DNA of 64,000 nt from Calamus simplicifolius (lineage: Eukaryota > Streptophyta > Magnoliopsida > Arecales > Arecaceae), in contig UESW01004252.1 of the NCBI GenBank assembly GCA_900491605.1, forward strand, positions 1 to 64,000, read 5' to 3'. The position numbers and the translations under genes were made by a program. This document shows positions 12,583 to 23,916 of this stretch, piece after piece. Under the pieces are notes generated by a model. That model worked only from the letters and a program-made list of their open reading frames with translations. It ran no database searches and had not been told where the DNA came from. Each line of letters begins with the position of its first letter. Position 1 is the stretch's first letter.

Positions 12583-13587
12583 GGAGAATATGCGTTTTTC
12601 TTGACAAGAAAACAAGTAATTTGAGCACCACAAGAACATAATGGTGGCATTAGCTTTTCAAATATTTAAAATATAGTTGTTTTCAATATGCTAGGCTTAG
12701 GTCAAGCTCGAACTCTCAAAGATTTTAGTCAATAAACTCCTAATAATGGCAAATTCTATCTTGCTTCCAATTGTATTTGGATGCTGTCATAAATAAATAG
12801 AAGTGCAATGATATAAGGGATGTAAAAAAGAACCAATGGCATTTGACTAAGAGGTTTAAATGGATGAAATTAAAGCTTGATTTAAAAAAATATATAAAAA
12901 GTATCATAGCTAAGGCCCTGGGTAATATATCTCATAATAGCAATTCAGGATCTAGCATTACTTCTATCACTGGGTGATAAGGCATAAAATGACAAGCCGT
13001 AATTTACAAGGTTTAAATAGTTAATGAACTTACTGTATAGAAAGCAAGCAGTTTCTTAACCAAGGAAACTTATTCAGACTAGATGAATCCTTGCCAGAGA
13101 AAGTTATGAAGCAATAAATAACACAAGTACCCTATCTCACAAACTACCTCCAAAATAAAAGTTGGACTATAATACACAAATAAATAAGATATATCTTTCT
13201 CACGATCATTAACTTTATAAACTATATCAAAAATATGAATTATATAAAATACTTCAAGAACAAATTAAGTATAAATATAAAATTTTATCTTCCTAATCCA
13301 TACCAAAAAAAATGAAGTTTAACAAAAAGGAGGCAAGTCGTACAAAAAACCTTGAAGTTCTTTGTTGATATCAACACTGTACTATGTTATCGTTATTTAT
13401 AGTTCCACTATTCCTTGCTTCACATGGGAGAAAGCGATCAACTGAATCAAAGGAATAAAGCAAGCAAATGCCTCGTGATTTAAAAGCAAAAGTCATTTGA
13501 AATGGCTTTGAGAGAGGTCCGAAGCCCGCCTTCTCTTTCTTGCATCACCTCCTTTTATTTTTTATCTCCTTCATTGCTTTAACTTTT

Positions 13588-13600
<13 letters not shown>
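12583..13600. repeat. local direct duplication, copy 2 (partner 10981-12010)
   Basis: Same order of landmarks as copy 1, running into a TA microsatellite at 13590. Copies 1 and 2 are separated by about 570 bp that includes a (TA)n tract near 12566-12582. No gene was found. Confidence 0.8.

Positions 13601-13626
<26 letters not shown>
13590..13626. repeat. (TA)n microsatellite
   Basis: About 18 TA units. It marks the end of local duplication copy 2. Confidence 0.9.
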
Positions 13627-13628
<2 letters not shown>

Positions 13629-13639
13629 TATTGTGTTAT

Positions 13640-13973
13640 TCATCTAATAATTGTTTTATGTTTATGTTTGAATTTTGATATTATTAATTAATTATTTTAT
13701 ATTCATATCATTTTGTATATCATTATATTTTAACTTCAATATGATACAATATAATATAAAAATATGAATTATCACTCCTACTTGCATTATTAGTCATGTA
13801 ATTTCTTTTTTGATAATATATTAGAATTTTAAAAAAAAGTTAATCAATTAAAATAAACAAAAAAAATGTAAGTCAGTCGTCGTTGAATAGCCCCTACTGT
13901 TACATCACTAGCCGAACACACAGCACCGCCATAAACTCCAAACTGAAAGTGAAACCTCAACAACCATGCCAAG

Positions 13974-14017
<44 letters not shown>

Positions 14018-14020
14018 CAC
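13640..14020. repeat. local repeat, empty relative of the E1 insertion site (partner 15290-15656)
   Basis: Matches 15290-15656 in order, including ...CCTACTTGCATTATTA and the final AAGCCTATATAT. Here the TA tract (13976-14007) runs straight into GACACACACAC. In the partner, E1 interrupts the TA tract. So this copy approximates the E1 target before insertion. Confidence 0.7.
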
Positions 14021-14320
14021 CAATATAATATAAAATAATTACATAAATTAATTCATCAATTCAAAAATAATTTATTTTTATATTAAATAAGTCATATTAA
14101 ATGAATTAATACGAACCTATTCATATTAAATAAATTAAATAAATACTATTTATTTATTAAATATATTATATATTATATTATATTATATGTATGATAATTA
14201 TGTTATATTTATATTTAAAATTTTAATATAATTAATTAATTATATCATGTTAAAGTTAATTCATACATTATAACATGTTGCCTCCAATATTAAAACATAT
14301 ATGATCAGCATCCCTACCGT

Positions 14321-15289
14321 CGCCTCTTTTCATTTCTCATCTCGTTCATTGTTTAGGTTTCCTTTTCTTATATTTTTCTTTTTAGTTTTGATCACTGTAA
14401 AATTTTCTCCATAGTATTCGTTGCTTGTTAGTTCGATCGATATGTCTTTACCCTTTTATATACGTTGCATTGCTCTGTTCTAATTCTCGTCTTCTTTCTA
14501 TGAAGTTGCTTTCAACTTTTTCTTTTTATTTCTTTTTTGTTTTTTGCGGGGGAAAAAAAAAAAAAAGCTATATCTTCCTCGCAAAGAAAGATGGGAATTC
14601 TGTCATCGCGGCCAGTGCAGGCATATAATCATCGGATTCCCTGTTAATATATATATGCTTGTCTTAACCCTTTTTATTTTTCGTTTGCTTTCCAAGTTTT
14701 TCCTGAGAGATTGCGCCCTTGCTATCAATCAACCATGTTTAAATAATGCCAAAGATATCTGCTCTTCCATGGAGGATAGAGAGAGCCAACCTGTGGCAAG
14801 TCACCAACGTCACCTAATTCATTGAAATAATAAAATCGGAACAAAGAGATTTAGGACTGATATGAAGGTTCCGCGACTAAGCGAGATAGCACCAATTGTA
14901 CGTAGAGATAAACCAGCAAAGAAGCTCTTCAAACATCCCAACAATATCTTGAAACAAATAGGACAAACATAGAATTGAAAAACAAAAGGCAAGCAAAATT
15001 AAAGAGGGATTCATCCACACTCAACCTTACCCATTAATTAACAAATTCAAACCTAATAAGAAATAAGCAGGTTCAGATTACCTAAAGTAAGTTTGTATTA
15101 TAAAAGTATCGATACAATCATGATACAAAATAATCATATGATATAGTAGGTGGATCCACAAACCTAAAAGTGATTCGTTTAAAACTCATTTAGTTAATGA
15201 TATATTAAGTGGATCGTGTTAAACAAATCGGATCATATCTATTCATGTTGAGCAAGTTCATTTTAATTCAATATACTTTATTTATTAAA
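14321..15289. other. AT-rich sequence, no gene seen
   Basis: Contains a partial third copy of the local repeat at its start. The segment TGCCAAAGATATCTGCTCTT (near 14740) recurs, slightly changed, near 12190. Short frames at 14425-14825 show no domain and are not conserved in the related copies. Confidence 0.5.
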
Positions 15290-15656
15290 CATATTACGTA
15301 TATTGTATAATATTATATGTATAATAATTGTGTCATACTTATGTTTGGATTTTAACATTATTAATTAATTGTATCAACCCATATACTATATATCTTAACT
15401 TCAACATAATATGAATATGATACGAAAATATGAATTGCCACCCCTACTTGCATTATTAATCATGTAATTCTTAACTTGATAATAGAATTATAATTTTACT
15501 TAAAAAAAGATAAAAATTATAATTAAAGTTAACAACAGAGTCAAACCGGCTATCTTTGGATGGCCCCTATTGTTATGTTGTGAGCTAAACATGCAACATA
15601 ACCACAAAACTCTCAACTACAACTCCAAGTATTATGCAAAGCCTATATATATATAT
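15290..15656. repeat. local repeat interrupted by E1 (partner 13640-14020)
   Basis: The counterpart of 13640-14020. It ends in (TA)n, inside which E1 inserted. No gene. Confidence 0.7.
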
Positions 15657-15661
15657 ATATA
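15657..15661. repeat. target site duplication of E1, left (ATATA)
   Basis: ATATA directly before the LTR start TGATATGACT, repeated directly after the right LTR at 27736-27740. The target is a TA repeat, so the 5-bp match is slightly weaker evidence than usual, but the LTR ends are also exact. Confidence 0.85.
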
Positions 15662-15699
15662 TGATATGACTGATCCCAGCGTCGTCAGAAAAGGTAACG

Positions 15700-16015
15700 G
15701 CAATCACCGTCATTCCCCCACCCCCGACGCCCCCTCGGGGTCGGGGGTGGGGTCATCATTTCTTAACCCCGGGGCCCCTACCGGTCTCGGGGTGCATCGT
15801 CATTCCCCCACCCCCGGTACCCCCTCGGGGTCGGGGGTGGGGTCATCATTTCTTAACCCCGAGGCCCAACCGGTCTCGGGGTGCATCGTCATTCCCCCAT
15901 CCCCGGCACCCCCTCGGGGTCGGGGGTGGGGTCATCATTTCTTAACCCCGGGGCCCCTACCAGTCTCGGGGTGCATCGTCATTCCCCCATCCCCGGCACC
16001 CCTCGGGGCGGAGTC
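15700..16015. repeat. 90-bp tandem repeats in the E1 U3
   Basis: The unit contains CATCGTCATTCCCCCA, CCCTCGGGGTCGGGGGTGGG and TCTTAACCCCGGGG. Starts fall near 15705, 15795, 15884 and 15974, the last incomplete. The right LTR has the same array (about 26705-27010). Long reading frames over it are a by-product of the repeat. Confidence 0.9.
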
Positions 16016-16482
16016 ATCAACGATCAACATGCGACTCAACTGCCAAGGAAAACAGCAACTATCAGGCTGCACGGTGCTCACACATGATTTTCAGCGCATG
16101 ACCATACCTTGCCGTAGTGTACCATTCAGTACTCCTGTGATTGTGCTCCGTTACGGAGGGCCATGCCTCATAACGATGTTTGACATGTTGCATGTCCCTG
16201 TGCATAACCATACCTCGCCGTAGTGTACCATTCAGTACTCCTGTGATTGTGCTCCGTTACGGAGGGCCATGCCTCATAACGATGTTTGGCGCGTTGCATG
16301 CCCCTGTGCATAACCATGCCTTGCTACGGCGTACGGCTCGCTACCTTTAGCAATGGCGCTTAGTCATATCAACTGGTGACGTACACTGAGCGCCCACGCA
16401 GCTACCGGACGCGTGTGGTATTACACGCAGCAACGATATGATGGAGATCTTCCAAAGCCGCAAGTGAGAGTATTCGGACAGG

Positions 16483-16490
16483 TATAAAAG
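16483..16490 (+). promoter_or_regulatory. TATA box of the E1 5' LTR
   Basis: TATAAAAG, conserved at 27482-27489 in the right LTR. Transcription would start about 30 bp downstream, near 16515, and so define U3/R. This is inferred from position and motif. Confidence 0.75.
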
Positions 16491-16740
16491 ACACACACTC
16501 ACGCTGTAAGTGGGATCTGAACTCTGGTTTTTCTGAGCTTTCTTCCTCCCAGCAAAAACCCTAACCGCCTCAGCTCCTCCTCGCTGGAGCGGTTCTTTGT
16601 CTGAGCCCAAGCAGCTAACTTGATCGTCGGAGGGTCCCCACCGGTGTCGCCGGTCCCAGGGGACTTTTCTTGCAGGACTTCGTGGAGAGAGACGTCCGTC
16701 ATCCCCGACGTTCGAGGAGGGTGTCTTGGCGCCATCAGAT

Positions 16741-16758
16741 TGGCGCGCCAGGAAGGGG
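16741..16758 (+). promoter_or_regulatory. primer-binding site of E1
   Basis: TGGCGCGCCAGGAAGGGG begins three bases after the LTR. Its first 12 bases are identical to those of the E3 PBS (49030-49048), so E1 and E3 use the same primer tRNA, which I could not name with certainty. Confidence 0.75.
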
Positions 16759-16820
16759 AGTGTAAGAAAGACATCGAACCAGCGGCTTTTTCTTTCTCCT
16801 GTCTTTAGGACCTCCAAGCC

Positions 16821-18494
16821 ATGGTGACAACTCGAACAAAAGGAGTTTCAGCCGGTCGCGCTGGGGGGCAGCGCTGCGGGGCTGGTCCACCCACGGAGGC
16901 CCCCCCGGCTCTCGTATCCTGTTTCCCGGAGCCTCCGAATCTCCAGGGGGCAGGCCCTTCTGCTCCGCAAAATGACGCCCCTGCGTCTGCTCCACAGCCA
17001 CTTCAAGAAGATCGATTCGCTGCCCTGGCCACCCAGGTCCAGTCGCTGGCGGCGGTGGTCAAAGGCATGCAGCAGCAGCAAGCGGCCTTGCGGCAACCGA
17101 AGCCGAACCCGTCTGTCCCTGGAATGATGCAGCCTAGCCAGCACTCCACCCGCCGGAGGTCGCCCGTTCCTGCAGATCATCACCGCCGATCCCCGGCCAA
17201 GCCACATCCCCGAGAAGCATCCAAAAGGCCCCGATCTCCCTCTCGCCATGCTAGCGTCTCTCCTAAGCGGCGGCACGGAAAGGAGGCGGAGCGCACGCGC
17301 CGACATCGCCGCCCCCGCTCTCTTCTGAGTCTTCGGGGGAGGGCTCCTTTGATGGCCGGATACCTCGTCGAGCTGAGCCTCGACTCGAGGAGTGCAACCA
17401 GAAGCTGGAGGAGCTCAGCCGTCGGATCACTCACCAGCCGGAGACTGATTATGACAGTCGGCCTCCTCTGTCTCGCCGCATCATGGAAGAGCCTATCTCC
17501 ACCAGGTTTCGCCTTCCTCAACTGGACCCTTACGACGGGACCACGGACCCCCTAACCATTTGGAGAGCTATAAGGTACTCATGCAAGTTCAGGGGGCCAC
17601 TGACTCGCTCATGTGTATTGCTTTCCCGGCTACCCTAAAAAAAGCTGCCGGGCTTGGTATTCACGTCTGCCGCCACGAAGCATCGACTCCTTCCGCCAGT
17701 TAGAGAGGGCTTTTCTGGCCCACTTTGACGCCTGCCGAAAGATTCCAAGGGTGGCAGACAGCCTGTTTGCCGTGCAGCAGAAGAACGGCGAACCCCTACG
17801 GGACTACGTTGCCCGGTTCAAGGAGGCCGCCTTAGAAGTCTACAACCTGGAGGACTCGGTGGCAACCCTGGCTTTGAAGCGGGGGCTTTGCCCTTCCCGC
17901 TTCGCATATTCTCTTGACAAGAAGCCGCCGGGCTCCTACTCCGAACTTTTGATCCGCGCCCAAAAGTACATCCGGGCGGACGAAGCTGACTTTTCCCGGC
18001 GTGAAGCCGGCGGGAGTATACCTCGGAAGCCAACCCAGCCAGAACCTGCGGAAGCCCGCCCCAGGAGGCCCGAGCCTCCTCGCCGACCAGACAACCGTCC
18101 TCGACCTCCTGCACCGAGAGACGGGCCTTACACTCCGTTGCTTGCTCCAATATCCCAGATCCTGCTTGAGATCGAAGGGGAGCCCTATCTGCAACGTCCT
18201 CCTCCCATCAACCCGAAGATTCCCCGGAACAAAAATCTCTACTGTCGCTACCACCGGGACCATGGCCACAACACCGATGACTGCCGGCAACTGAAGAAAG
18301 CCATTGAAGACCTCATTCAACAAGGCCACCTGAGGAAGTTTGTCCAAAGGAACAACCCGGGAGCTCCTGGCCCGTCAGCGCCTGCGCCGCCGGCAATCGA
18401 TAACACCCCGACGGAGAAGACGGTAGCGATGATTTCCTGGGGGGCAGGAGGCCCGTCGAAGAGACCAAGGGGGGAGGGAGGAGTGGAGCTGTAA
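16821..18494 (+). pseudogene. gag: gag of E1 (frameshifted)
   Basis: Capsid-nucleocapsid precursor that packages element RNA in cytoplasmic particles. The ATG at 16821 (MVTTRTKG) is chosen because E3 gag starts MVTTRAQE. In order: a proline/arginine-rich tail, LDPYDGTTDPL (about 17520), the retrotransposon gag domain (FPGYP...RAWYSRLPPRSIDSF, LAHFDACRK, about 17615-17990) and a zinc knuckle of the form CX2HX4HX4C (about 18240-18285). Frameshifts lie near 17325, 17550 and 17650, and another near 18480 separates gag from protease. In E3 the zinc-knuckle and protease regions share one frame, so the ancestor probably made one Gag-Pol polyprotein. Confidence 0.9.
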
Positions 18495-18950
18495 TTCCTT
18501 TTTTCGAAGAGGACTTGGAGGGGTTGTAAATAAAGAGGATGATAGCGTCGTCGTATCCATGACGATCGCTAAGCACCCTGTAAAACGAATCCTAGTCGAC
18601 AGTGGAAGTTCCGTAGATGTTTTGAACTACGATGCCTTTGTTCGCATGAACCTGTCGCATGATCTACTTCGACCTGTCGTCACGCCTTTGATGGGATTCA
18701 CGGGGGATTCTGTGAGGGTCGAGGGGGAAATTACTCTTCCGTGACAGCTGGAACGGCTCCGTGCCAGAGCACTGTCTTTATCAATTTTTGGTGGTCCGTG
18801 TACCCCTGGCGTACAATGCAATTCTCGGGAGACCCGGGCTCAACCTCTTGGATGCCGTCATTTCCACCAAGCGGCTCCTGGTGAGGTTCCCAACCACCGG
18901 CGGGATCGGCGAGATGCGAGGAGAGCAGGACCTGCCGGCGCTATGCTATC
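18495..18950 (+). pseudogene. pol: aspartic protease domain of E1 pol
   Basis: Retropepsin-like domain that cuts the Gag-Pol polyprotein. The active-site motif ILVDSGSSVDVL lies at about 18585-18620, in a frame that begins VVNKEDDSVVVSMTIAKHP. The flap region MGFTGDSVRVEGEITLP follows to 18744. A frameshift near 18745 moves the rest (FLVVRVPLAYNAILGRPGLN) to another frame at 18761-18950. Tat-group proteases carry the same ILGRP(G)LN end. Confidence 0.88.
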
Positions 18951-19199
18951 ACTTGGCCCCCAGTCCCCAGGGGGCAGCGCTTGCACCGCCATCTGCATCG
19001 ACATCAGAGACCCTTGACCCACGAGACTTGGAGAGGAGGGGGAACCGGCCGATCGGCTGCTCACTTTCCCCCTCGGGGAGGACCCCGCGCAGACGGTTCG
19101 AGTTGGAGCCTCACTTCCGACGAAGCCCGTGACCGGCTCCTCACCTTTCTGCGGGCCAACGCCGACGTCTTCGCGTGGTCAGCATCCGACATGCCCGGG

Positions 19200-20480
19200 A
19201 TCCCGAGGAGGTGATTACACATCAGCTCAACATCCGACCGGAGTACCGGCCTATCAGGCAGAAGAAAAGGAGTTTTGCCCCGGACCGGCAGAAGGCTGTT
19301 ATGAGGAGGTGCGGAAGCTGTTGGCGGCTGGCCACATCCGCGAGGTGCGCTACCCCGACTGGTTGGCGAATGTCGTGATGGTTCAGAAGGCCAGTGGAAG
19401 CTGGAGAATGTGCGTGGATTTCACCGACCTCAATAAGGCGTGTCCCAAAGACAGCTTCCCGCTCCCCCGAATCGACCAGCTGGTAGACGCCACCTCCGGG
19501 CACGGGACGCTCAGTTTCATGGATGCGTTTTCGGGGTACAATCAAATCAAGATGAGCTCAGTGGATGAAGAAGCAACCTCTTTTGTCACGGAGAAGGGGA
19601 TCTACTGTTACAGGGTGATGCCCTTTGGACTGAAAAACGCCGGGGCTACTTATCAAAGATTAATGAATAAGATTTTTGAAGACCAGCTGGGGCGCAACAT
19701 GGAGGTATATGTGGATGACATGCTGACCAAAAGCGCCAGCGCAGAAGACCATGTGGCGGACCTCGAGGAGACTTTCAGCAATCTGCGCCGGTACCGGATG
19801 AAGCTCAACCCCCATAAATGCGCCTTCGGAGTAGCGGCTGGCAAGTTCCTGGGTTTCATGGTGACCCAGCGCGGGATCGAGGCCAACCCCGACAAGATCA
19901 GGGCCATCCTGGAGATGCGGCCCCCGGTCAGCAAGAAGGAGGTACAGCGCCTGACGGGGAGGGTGGCGGCCTTGAGTCGTTTCATGTCAAGGTCGGCGGA
20001 GAGGTGTCTACCTTTTTTCAAGGCGCTGCGCAAGATTAACGGCTTCGAGTGGACAAAAGAGTGTCAGGGCTCCTTTGAGGAATTGAAGCAGTTTCTCTCC
20101 ACTCCACCACTGCTGTCCAAGCCTGAAAATGGAGAGGAGCTCTTTCTATATCTGGCCGCTTCCCCGGAGGCCGTTAGCTCTGTGCTTGTGCGCATGGATA
20201 CCGACGGAGCCCAGAAGCCAATCTATTACACCAGCAAGGTACTCCATGACGCGGAGACCAGGTATTCAAAAACTGAGAAGATTATCTTCGCCCTGGTGGT
20301 CTCTACTCAGCGCCTTCGGCCTTATTTTCAAGCTCATCCCATCGTGGTGCTTACGGATCAGCCCCTGCGAGCTATTCTGTCTCGCCCCGACACCTCCGGC
20401 GGCTGGCTAAATGGGCCATCAAGCTAAGCGAGTTCGACCTGTCCATCCGGCCAAGATCAGCCATGAAGTCCCAGGTGCTG
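19200..20480 (+). pseudogene. pol: reverse transcriptase + RNase H of E1 pol
   Basis: One long open frame (19129-20427) covers most of both domains, preceded by a frameshift around 19120-19220. Visible RT blocks: WRMCVDFTDLNKACPKDSFPLP, MDAFSGYNQIKM, FGLKNAGATYQRLMN, the catalytic YVDDM (about 19708-19722), and FLGFMVTQRGIEANPDKI. The RT-linked RNase H follows (KPIYYTSKVL, AETRYSKTEKIIFALV, about 20210-20310). The catalytic aspartates are intact. The frame ends at 20427 and continues, shifted, as KWAIKLSEFDLSIRPRSAMKSQVLADF. Confidence 0.92.
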
Positions 20481-21000
20481 GCGGATTTCCTAGTCGAGTG
20501 CTCCTGGGCTAAGAAGGACATGGAGGAGGCGCAACCGGAGGAGTTTGTGGACCCTCCCTCATCTGGGGAGGTGGAGACTGGATCCTGCATGTAGATGGAG
20601 CGGCAAACTCTCAAGGGAGTGGAGCCGGACTCATTCTTGCGAGCCCGGAGGGAGACGTGGTGGAGTACGCTCTCAGATTCCAGTTCCCGGCGACCAATAA
20701 TCAGGCGGAGTACGAAGCCCTGCTGGCGGGATGAGACTAGCTAAGGAGCTGGGCGCGGGGCGCTTGAGGGCCTTCACGGACTCTCAACTCATTTCTGGAC
20801 AAGTCGCCGGGGAGTACGAGGCTAGGGACCCCACCATGTCCCGCTACTTGAGCAAGGTGCAGTCCCAGGCGTCTCATTTTTCTTATTTCCGTGTCAGCTA
20901 TATCCCCAGGCGGAGAATGCCAGGGCTGACGCGCTGTCCCGTTTGGCCACTTCGGTCGAGGGGACGTTGGGAAGAACGTACGTGGAGCACCTACAAGCCC
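20481..21000 (+). pseudogene. pol: second (archaeal-type) RNase H of E1 pol
   Basis: A further RNase H fold between the RT-linked RNase H and integrase. It shows LHVDGAANSQGSGAGLIL (first Asp), NNQAEYEALLAG (Glu) and FTDSQLISGQ (second Asp), then YLSKVQ and YIPR. Two frameshifts, near 20590 and 20730, split it over three frames. This extra RNase H is known in the plant Tat lineage and is the main reason for that placement. It presumably helps remove RNA from hybrids during reverse transcription. Confidence 0.85.
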
Positions 21001-22277
21001 CGAGCATTGAGGCCGCGATGAAGTGCTACCGGTGGAGCAGGAGCCTTCCTGGATGGACGCCTACATCCGGTACTTGACTGACGGCACTCTCCCGGAGGAT
21101 CCCGCAGAGGCCAAGCTGCTCAAACGAAGGGCCCCGAGATTCTTGATGATGGACGGGAAGCTTTATCGGAGATCTTTCTCGTACCCGGTCCTCAGATGTG
21201 TGGGGCCAACTGAATCAGATTATATCCTCAGGGAGATTCACGAGGGCGTATGCGGGAGTCATCTGGGGGGCAGAGCCCTAGCTTACAAAGCCCTGCGTCA
21301 AGGGTACTTCTGGCTGACAATGAAGGAAGATGCGGCCGAGCTTGTCAAGAAGTGTGACAGCTGCCAACGTCATGCCAACATCCAGCGGCAGCCGACATCT
21401 AACATGACCCCCCTGGTGGCGCCTTGGCCCTTTGCCCAGTGGGGCATGGATATCTTGGGTCCATTTCCCCCGGCTTCCGGGCAGCGGAAGTTCCTCTTGG
21501 TGGCGGTGGACCACTTCACCAAATGGGTCGAAGCTGAGGCTCTGGCCAAGATTACTGAGAGCAAAGTGAGGTCTTTCTTCTGGAAGTCAATCATATGTCG
21601 GTTCGGCCTGCCGCGCACACTGGTCACTGATAATGGCCGTCAGTTTGACAATGCGCCTTTTCGGGAGTTCTGCTCCGAGCTGGGTATTTTTCAGAGGTTC
21701 ACTTCCGTCGGGCATCCTCAAACCAACGGGGCGGCCGAGGTGATCAACCGAATCATCCTCAAGGACTGAAGTCTCGACTGGACGGCTGCAAGGGACGTTG
21801 GGTAGAGGAGCTCCCCAACGTGCTATGGGCCTATCATACGACGCCTCGAGCCCCCACTGGAGAAACGCCGTTCAGCTTAGTCTTTGGCTCCGAAGCTGTT
21901 ATCCCTGTGGAGATCGGAGCACCCAGCCCCCGGGTGGAGGCTTATAGTGAAGAAGGAAACCCTGACCAACTGAGAGCCAACCTCGACCTGGTGGAGAAGT
22001 GCGGGACAGGGCGCGGCTTCGAATGGCAGCCTACCGGCAACGGGCCGCGAGGTACTACAACGCACGCGTGCGCCCCCGGACGTTCCTACCAGGAGATCTA
22101 GTCCTCCGGCGGGCCGAGGTCTCAAAGCCAACTGAAGGAGGCAAGCTGCCCCTAACTGGGAAGGACCTTACCGGATCACCGAGGCGCTGCGCCACGGGGC
22201 TTACAAGATTGAAGACTCGAGGGGATACCCTCCCCAGGACGTGGAATGCGGATAACCTCCGCCGGTATTATCAGTAA
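21001..22277 (+). pseudogene. pol: integrase of E1 pol
   Basis: Inserts the cDNA into chromosomes. The main frame (21023-21769) has the HHCC zinc finger (HEGVCGSH ... CDSCQRH, about 21240-21370), then the DDE core: Asp in WGMDILGPF, Asp in LVTDNGRQF and Glu in GAAEVINRI. I count 35 residues between the second Asp and the Glu, the classic spacing. A frameshift near 21768 moves the C-terminal part (VLWAYHTTPRAPTGETPFSLVFG) to 21780-21990, and another near 21995 moves the last part (ARYYNARVRPRTFLPGDLVLRR) to the frame ending at 22277 (NLRRYYQ). Confidence 0.92.
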
Positions 22278-22375
22278 TGTATCCCTTTTTCATGTTAAGT
22301 ATCATCCGTGTTTGCTCGGGCTTTCGCCCCTTATTCAATGCTAACAAGATTCAATTTTAGCTATCTAAATCTTCT

Positions 22376-23550
22376 CAAAGCCCAGTGTACCACTGGCGGA
22401 GCGGTGTACCACCGGATCTCAACAACAAAAGCCCGGCACCCATCGGCACTCAAAGCCCTGCACCAGCCAGGCACAAAGCCCAGTGTACCACTGGCAGAGC
22501 AGTGTGCCACTGGCTCTCAACAACAAAGCCCGGCACCTCGTCGGCACTCAAAGCCCTGCACCAGCCAGGCATAAGCCCAGTGTACCACTGGCAGAGCGGT
22601 GTACCACCGGCTCTCAACAACAAAAGCCCGACACCTCGTCGGCACTAAAGCCCTGCACCAGCCAGGCATAAAGCCCAGTGTACCACTGGCAGAGCGGTGT
22701 ACCACCGGCTCTCAACAACAAAAGCCCGGCACCTCGTCGGCACTCAAAGCCCTGCACCAGCCAGGCATAAGCCCAGTGTACCACTGGCAGAGCGGTGTAC
22801 CACCGGCTCTCAACAACAAAAGCCCGGCGCCCCGTCGGCACTCAAAGCCCTGCACCAGCCAGGCATAAGCCCAGTGTACCACTGGCAGAGCGGTGTACCA
22901 CCGGCTCTCAACAACAAAAGCCCGACACCTCGTCGGCACTCAAAGCCCTGCACCAGCCAGGCATAAGCCCAGTGTACCACTGGCAGAGCGGTGTACCACT
23001 GGCTCTCAACAACAAAAGCCGGCACCTCATCGGTACTCAAAGCCCTGCACCAGCCAGGCATAAAGCCCAGTGTACCACTGGCAGAGCGGTGTACCACCGG
23101 CTCTCAACAACAAAAGCCCGGCTCCGTCGGCACTCAAAGCCCTGCACTAGCCAGCACAAAGCCCAGTGTACCACTGGCAGAGCGGTGTACCCCGGCTCTC
23201 AACAAAAAAGCCCGGTACCTCGTCGGCACTCAAAGCCCTGCACCAGCCAGGCATAAGCCCAGTGTACCACTGGCAGAGCGGTGTACCACCGGCTCTCAAC
23301 AACAAAAGCCCGGCGCCCCGTCGGCACTCAAAGCCCTGCACCAGCCAGGCATAAAGCCCAGTGTACCACTGGCAGAGCGGTGTACCACCGGCTCTCAACA
23401 ACAAAAGCCCGACACCCGTCGGCACTCAAAGCCCTGCACCAGCCAGGCATAAAGCCCAGTGTACCACTGGCTCTCAACAACAAAAGCCCGGCGCCCCATC
23501 GGCACTCAAAGCCCTGCACCAATCAGGCATAAAGCCCGGCTAACCGCCGG
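22376..23550. repeat. 98-bp tandem array in E1, between integrase and the antisense gene
   Basis: About 12 head-to-tail copies of a 98-bp unit (AAGCCCAGTGTACCACTGG ... GCACTCAAAGCCCTGCACCAGCCAGGCA) start near 22380, 22477, 22575, 22673, 22771, 22869, 22967, 23066, 23161, 23257, 23356 and 23455 (the last shortened), with a decayed copy at about 23531. The unit is not a multiple of three, so the long frames on both strands are an effect of the repeat, not a gene. Confidence 0.95.
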
Positions 23551-23916
23551 CGGAGCGGTGCTCCAACGATTCTTCGCAGTCAAGACCCGACACCTGCCGG
23601 TCAAACCAAAGCTAAGTCCCGCGGGCATCAAGCTGCGCGCCAGACCAACACCAGGTCCAATACTTGACCGGGCGTTACGCCTATAGCTCCGAGGGGGCCT
23701 ACCGGCCTAATCCCCGACCAGCGGCGCCCCCGCTCCCAAGATTCAACCCTACCTAGCTCTAACTCGCGGGTTCATGTAACTAAGGCGGAGTGGCGTAGGT
23801 GGGAAGGTGTCCCCCGGAATCATCGGGACGAATAGTCGTGGGGCCACATATCAATCAACAAAGTCAACAACAGTTCAAAAATCGTCGAGAAGGGTATTTT
23901 CATTAACAGAGAAGGA

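Larger units (their letters stand above)
15662..16737 (+). repeat. 5' LTR of E1
   Basis: Begins TGATATGACTGATCCC and ends GGCGCCATCA. U3 starts with about 3.5 copies of a 90-bp GC-rich unit (15700-16015), then a twofold 106-bp repeat (16111 and 16217), then a TATA box at 16483. The end is fixed by comparison with the right LTR, where unrelated flank begins after CATCA. Confidence 0.95.

Noticed and set aside
15570..16223. 217-codon frame over the start of the E1 LTR
   Set aside because: It runs across the LTR boundary and the 90-bp repeats, contains only repeat translation, and its counterpart in the right LTR has a different frame structure.
22376..23550. CRISPR-like regular repeats
   Set aside because: The whole 98-bp unit is conserved, with no variable spacers, and the context is a plant retrotransposon.
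22308..23686. Many overlapping open frames on both strands in the 98-bp array
   Set aside because: The unit is 98 bp, so each frame cycles through all three phases and repeats the same peptides. There is no domain, and the openness follows from the unit lacking stops.
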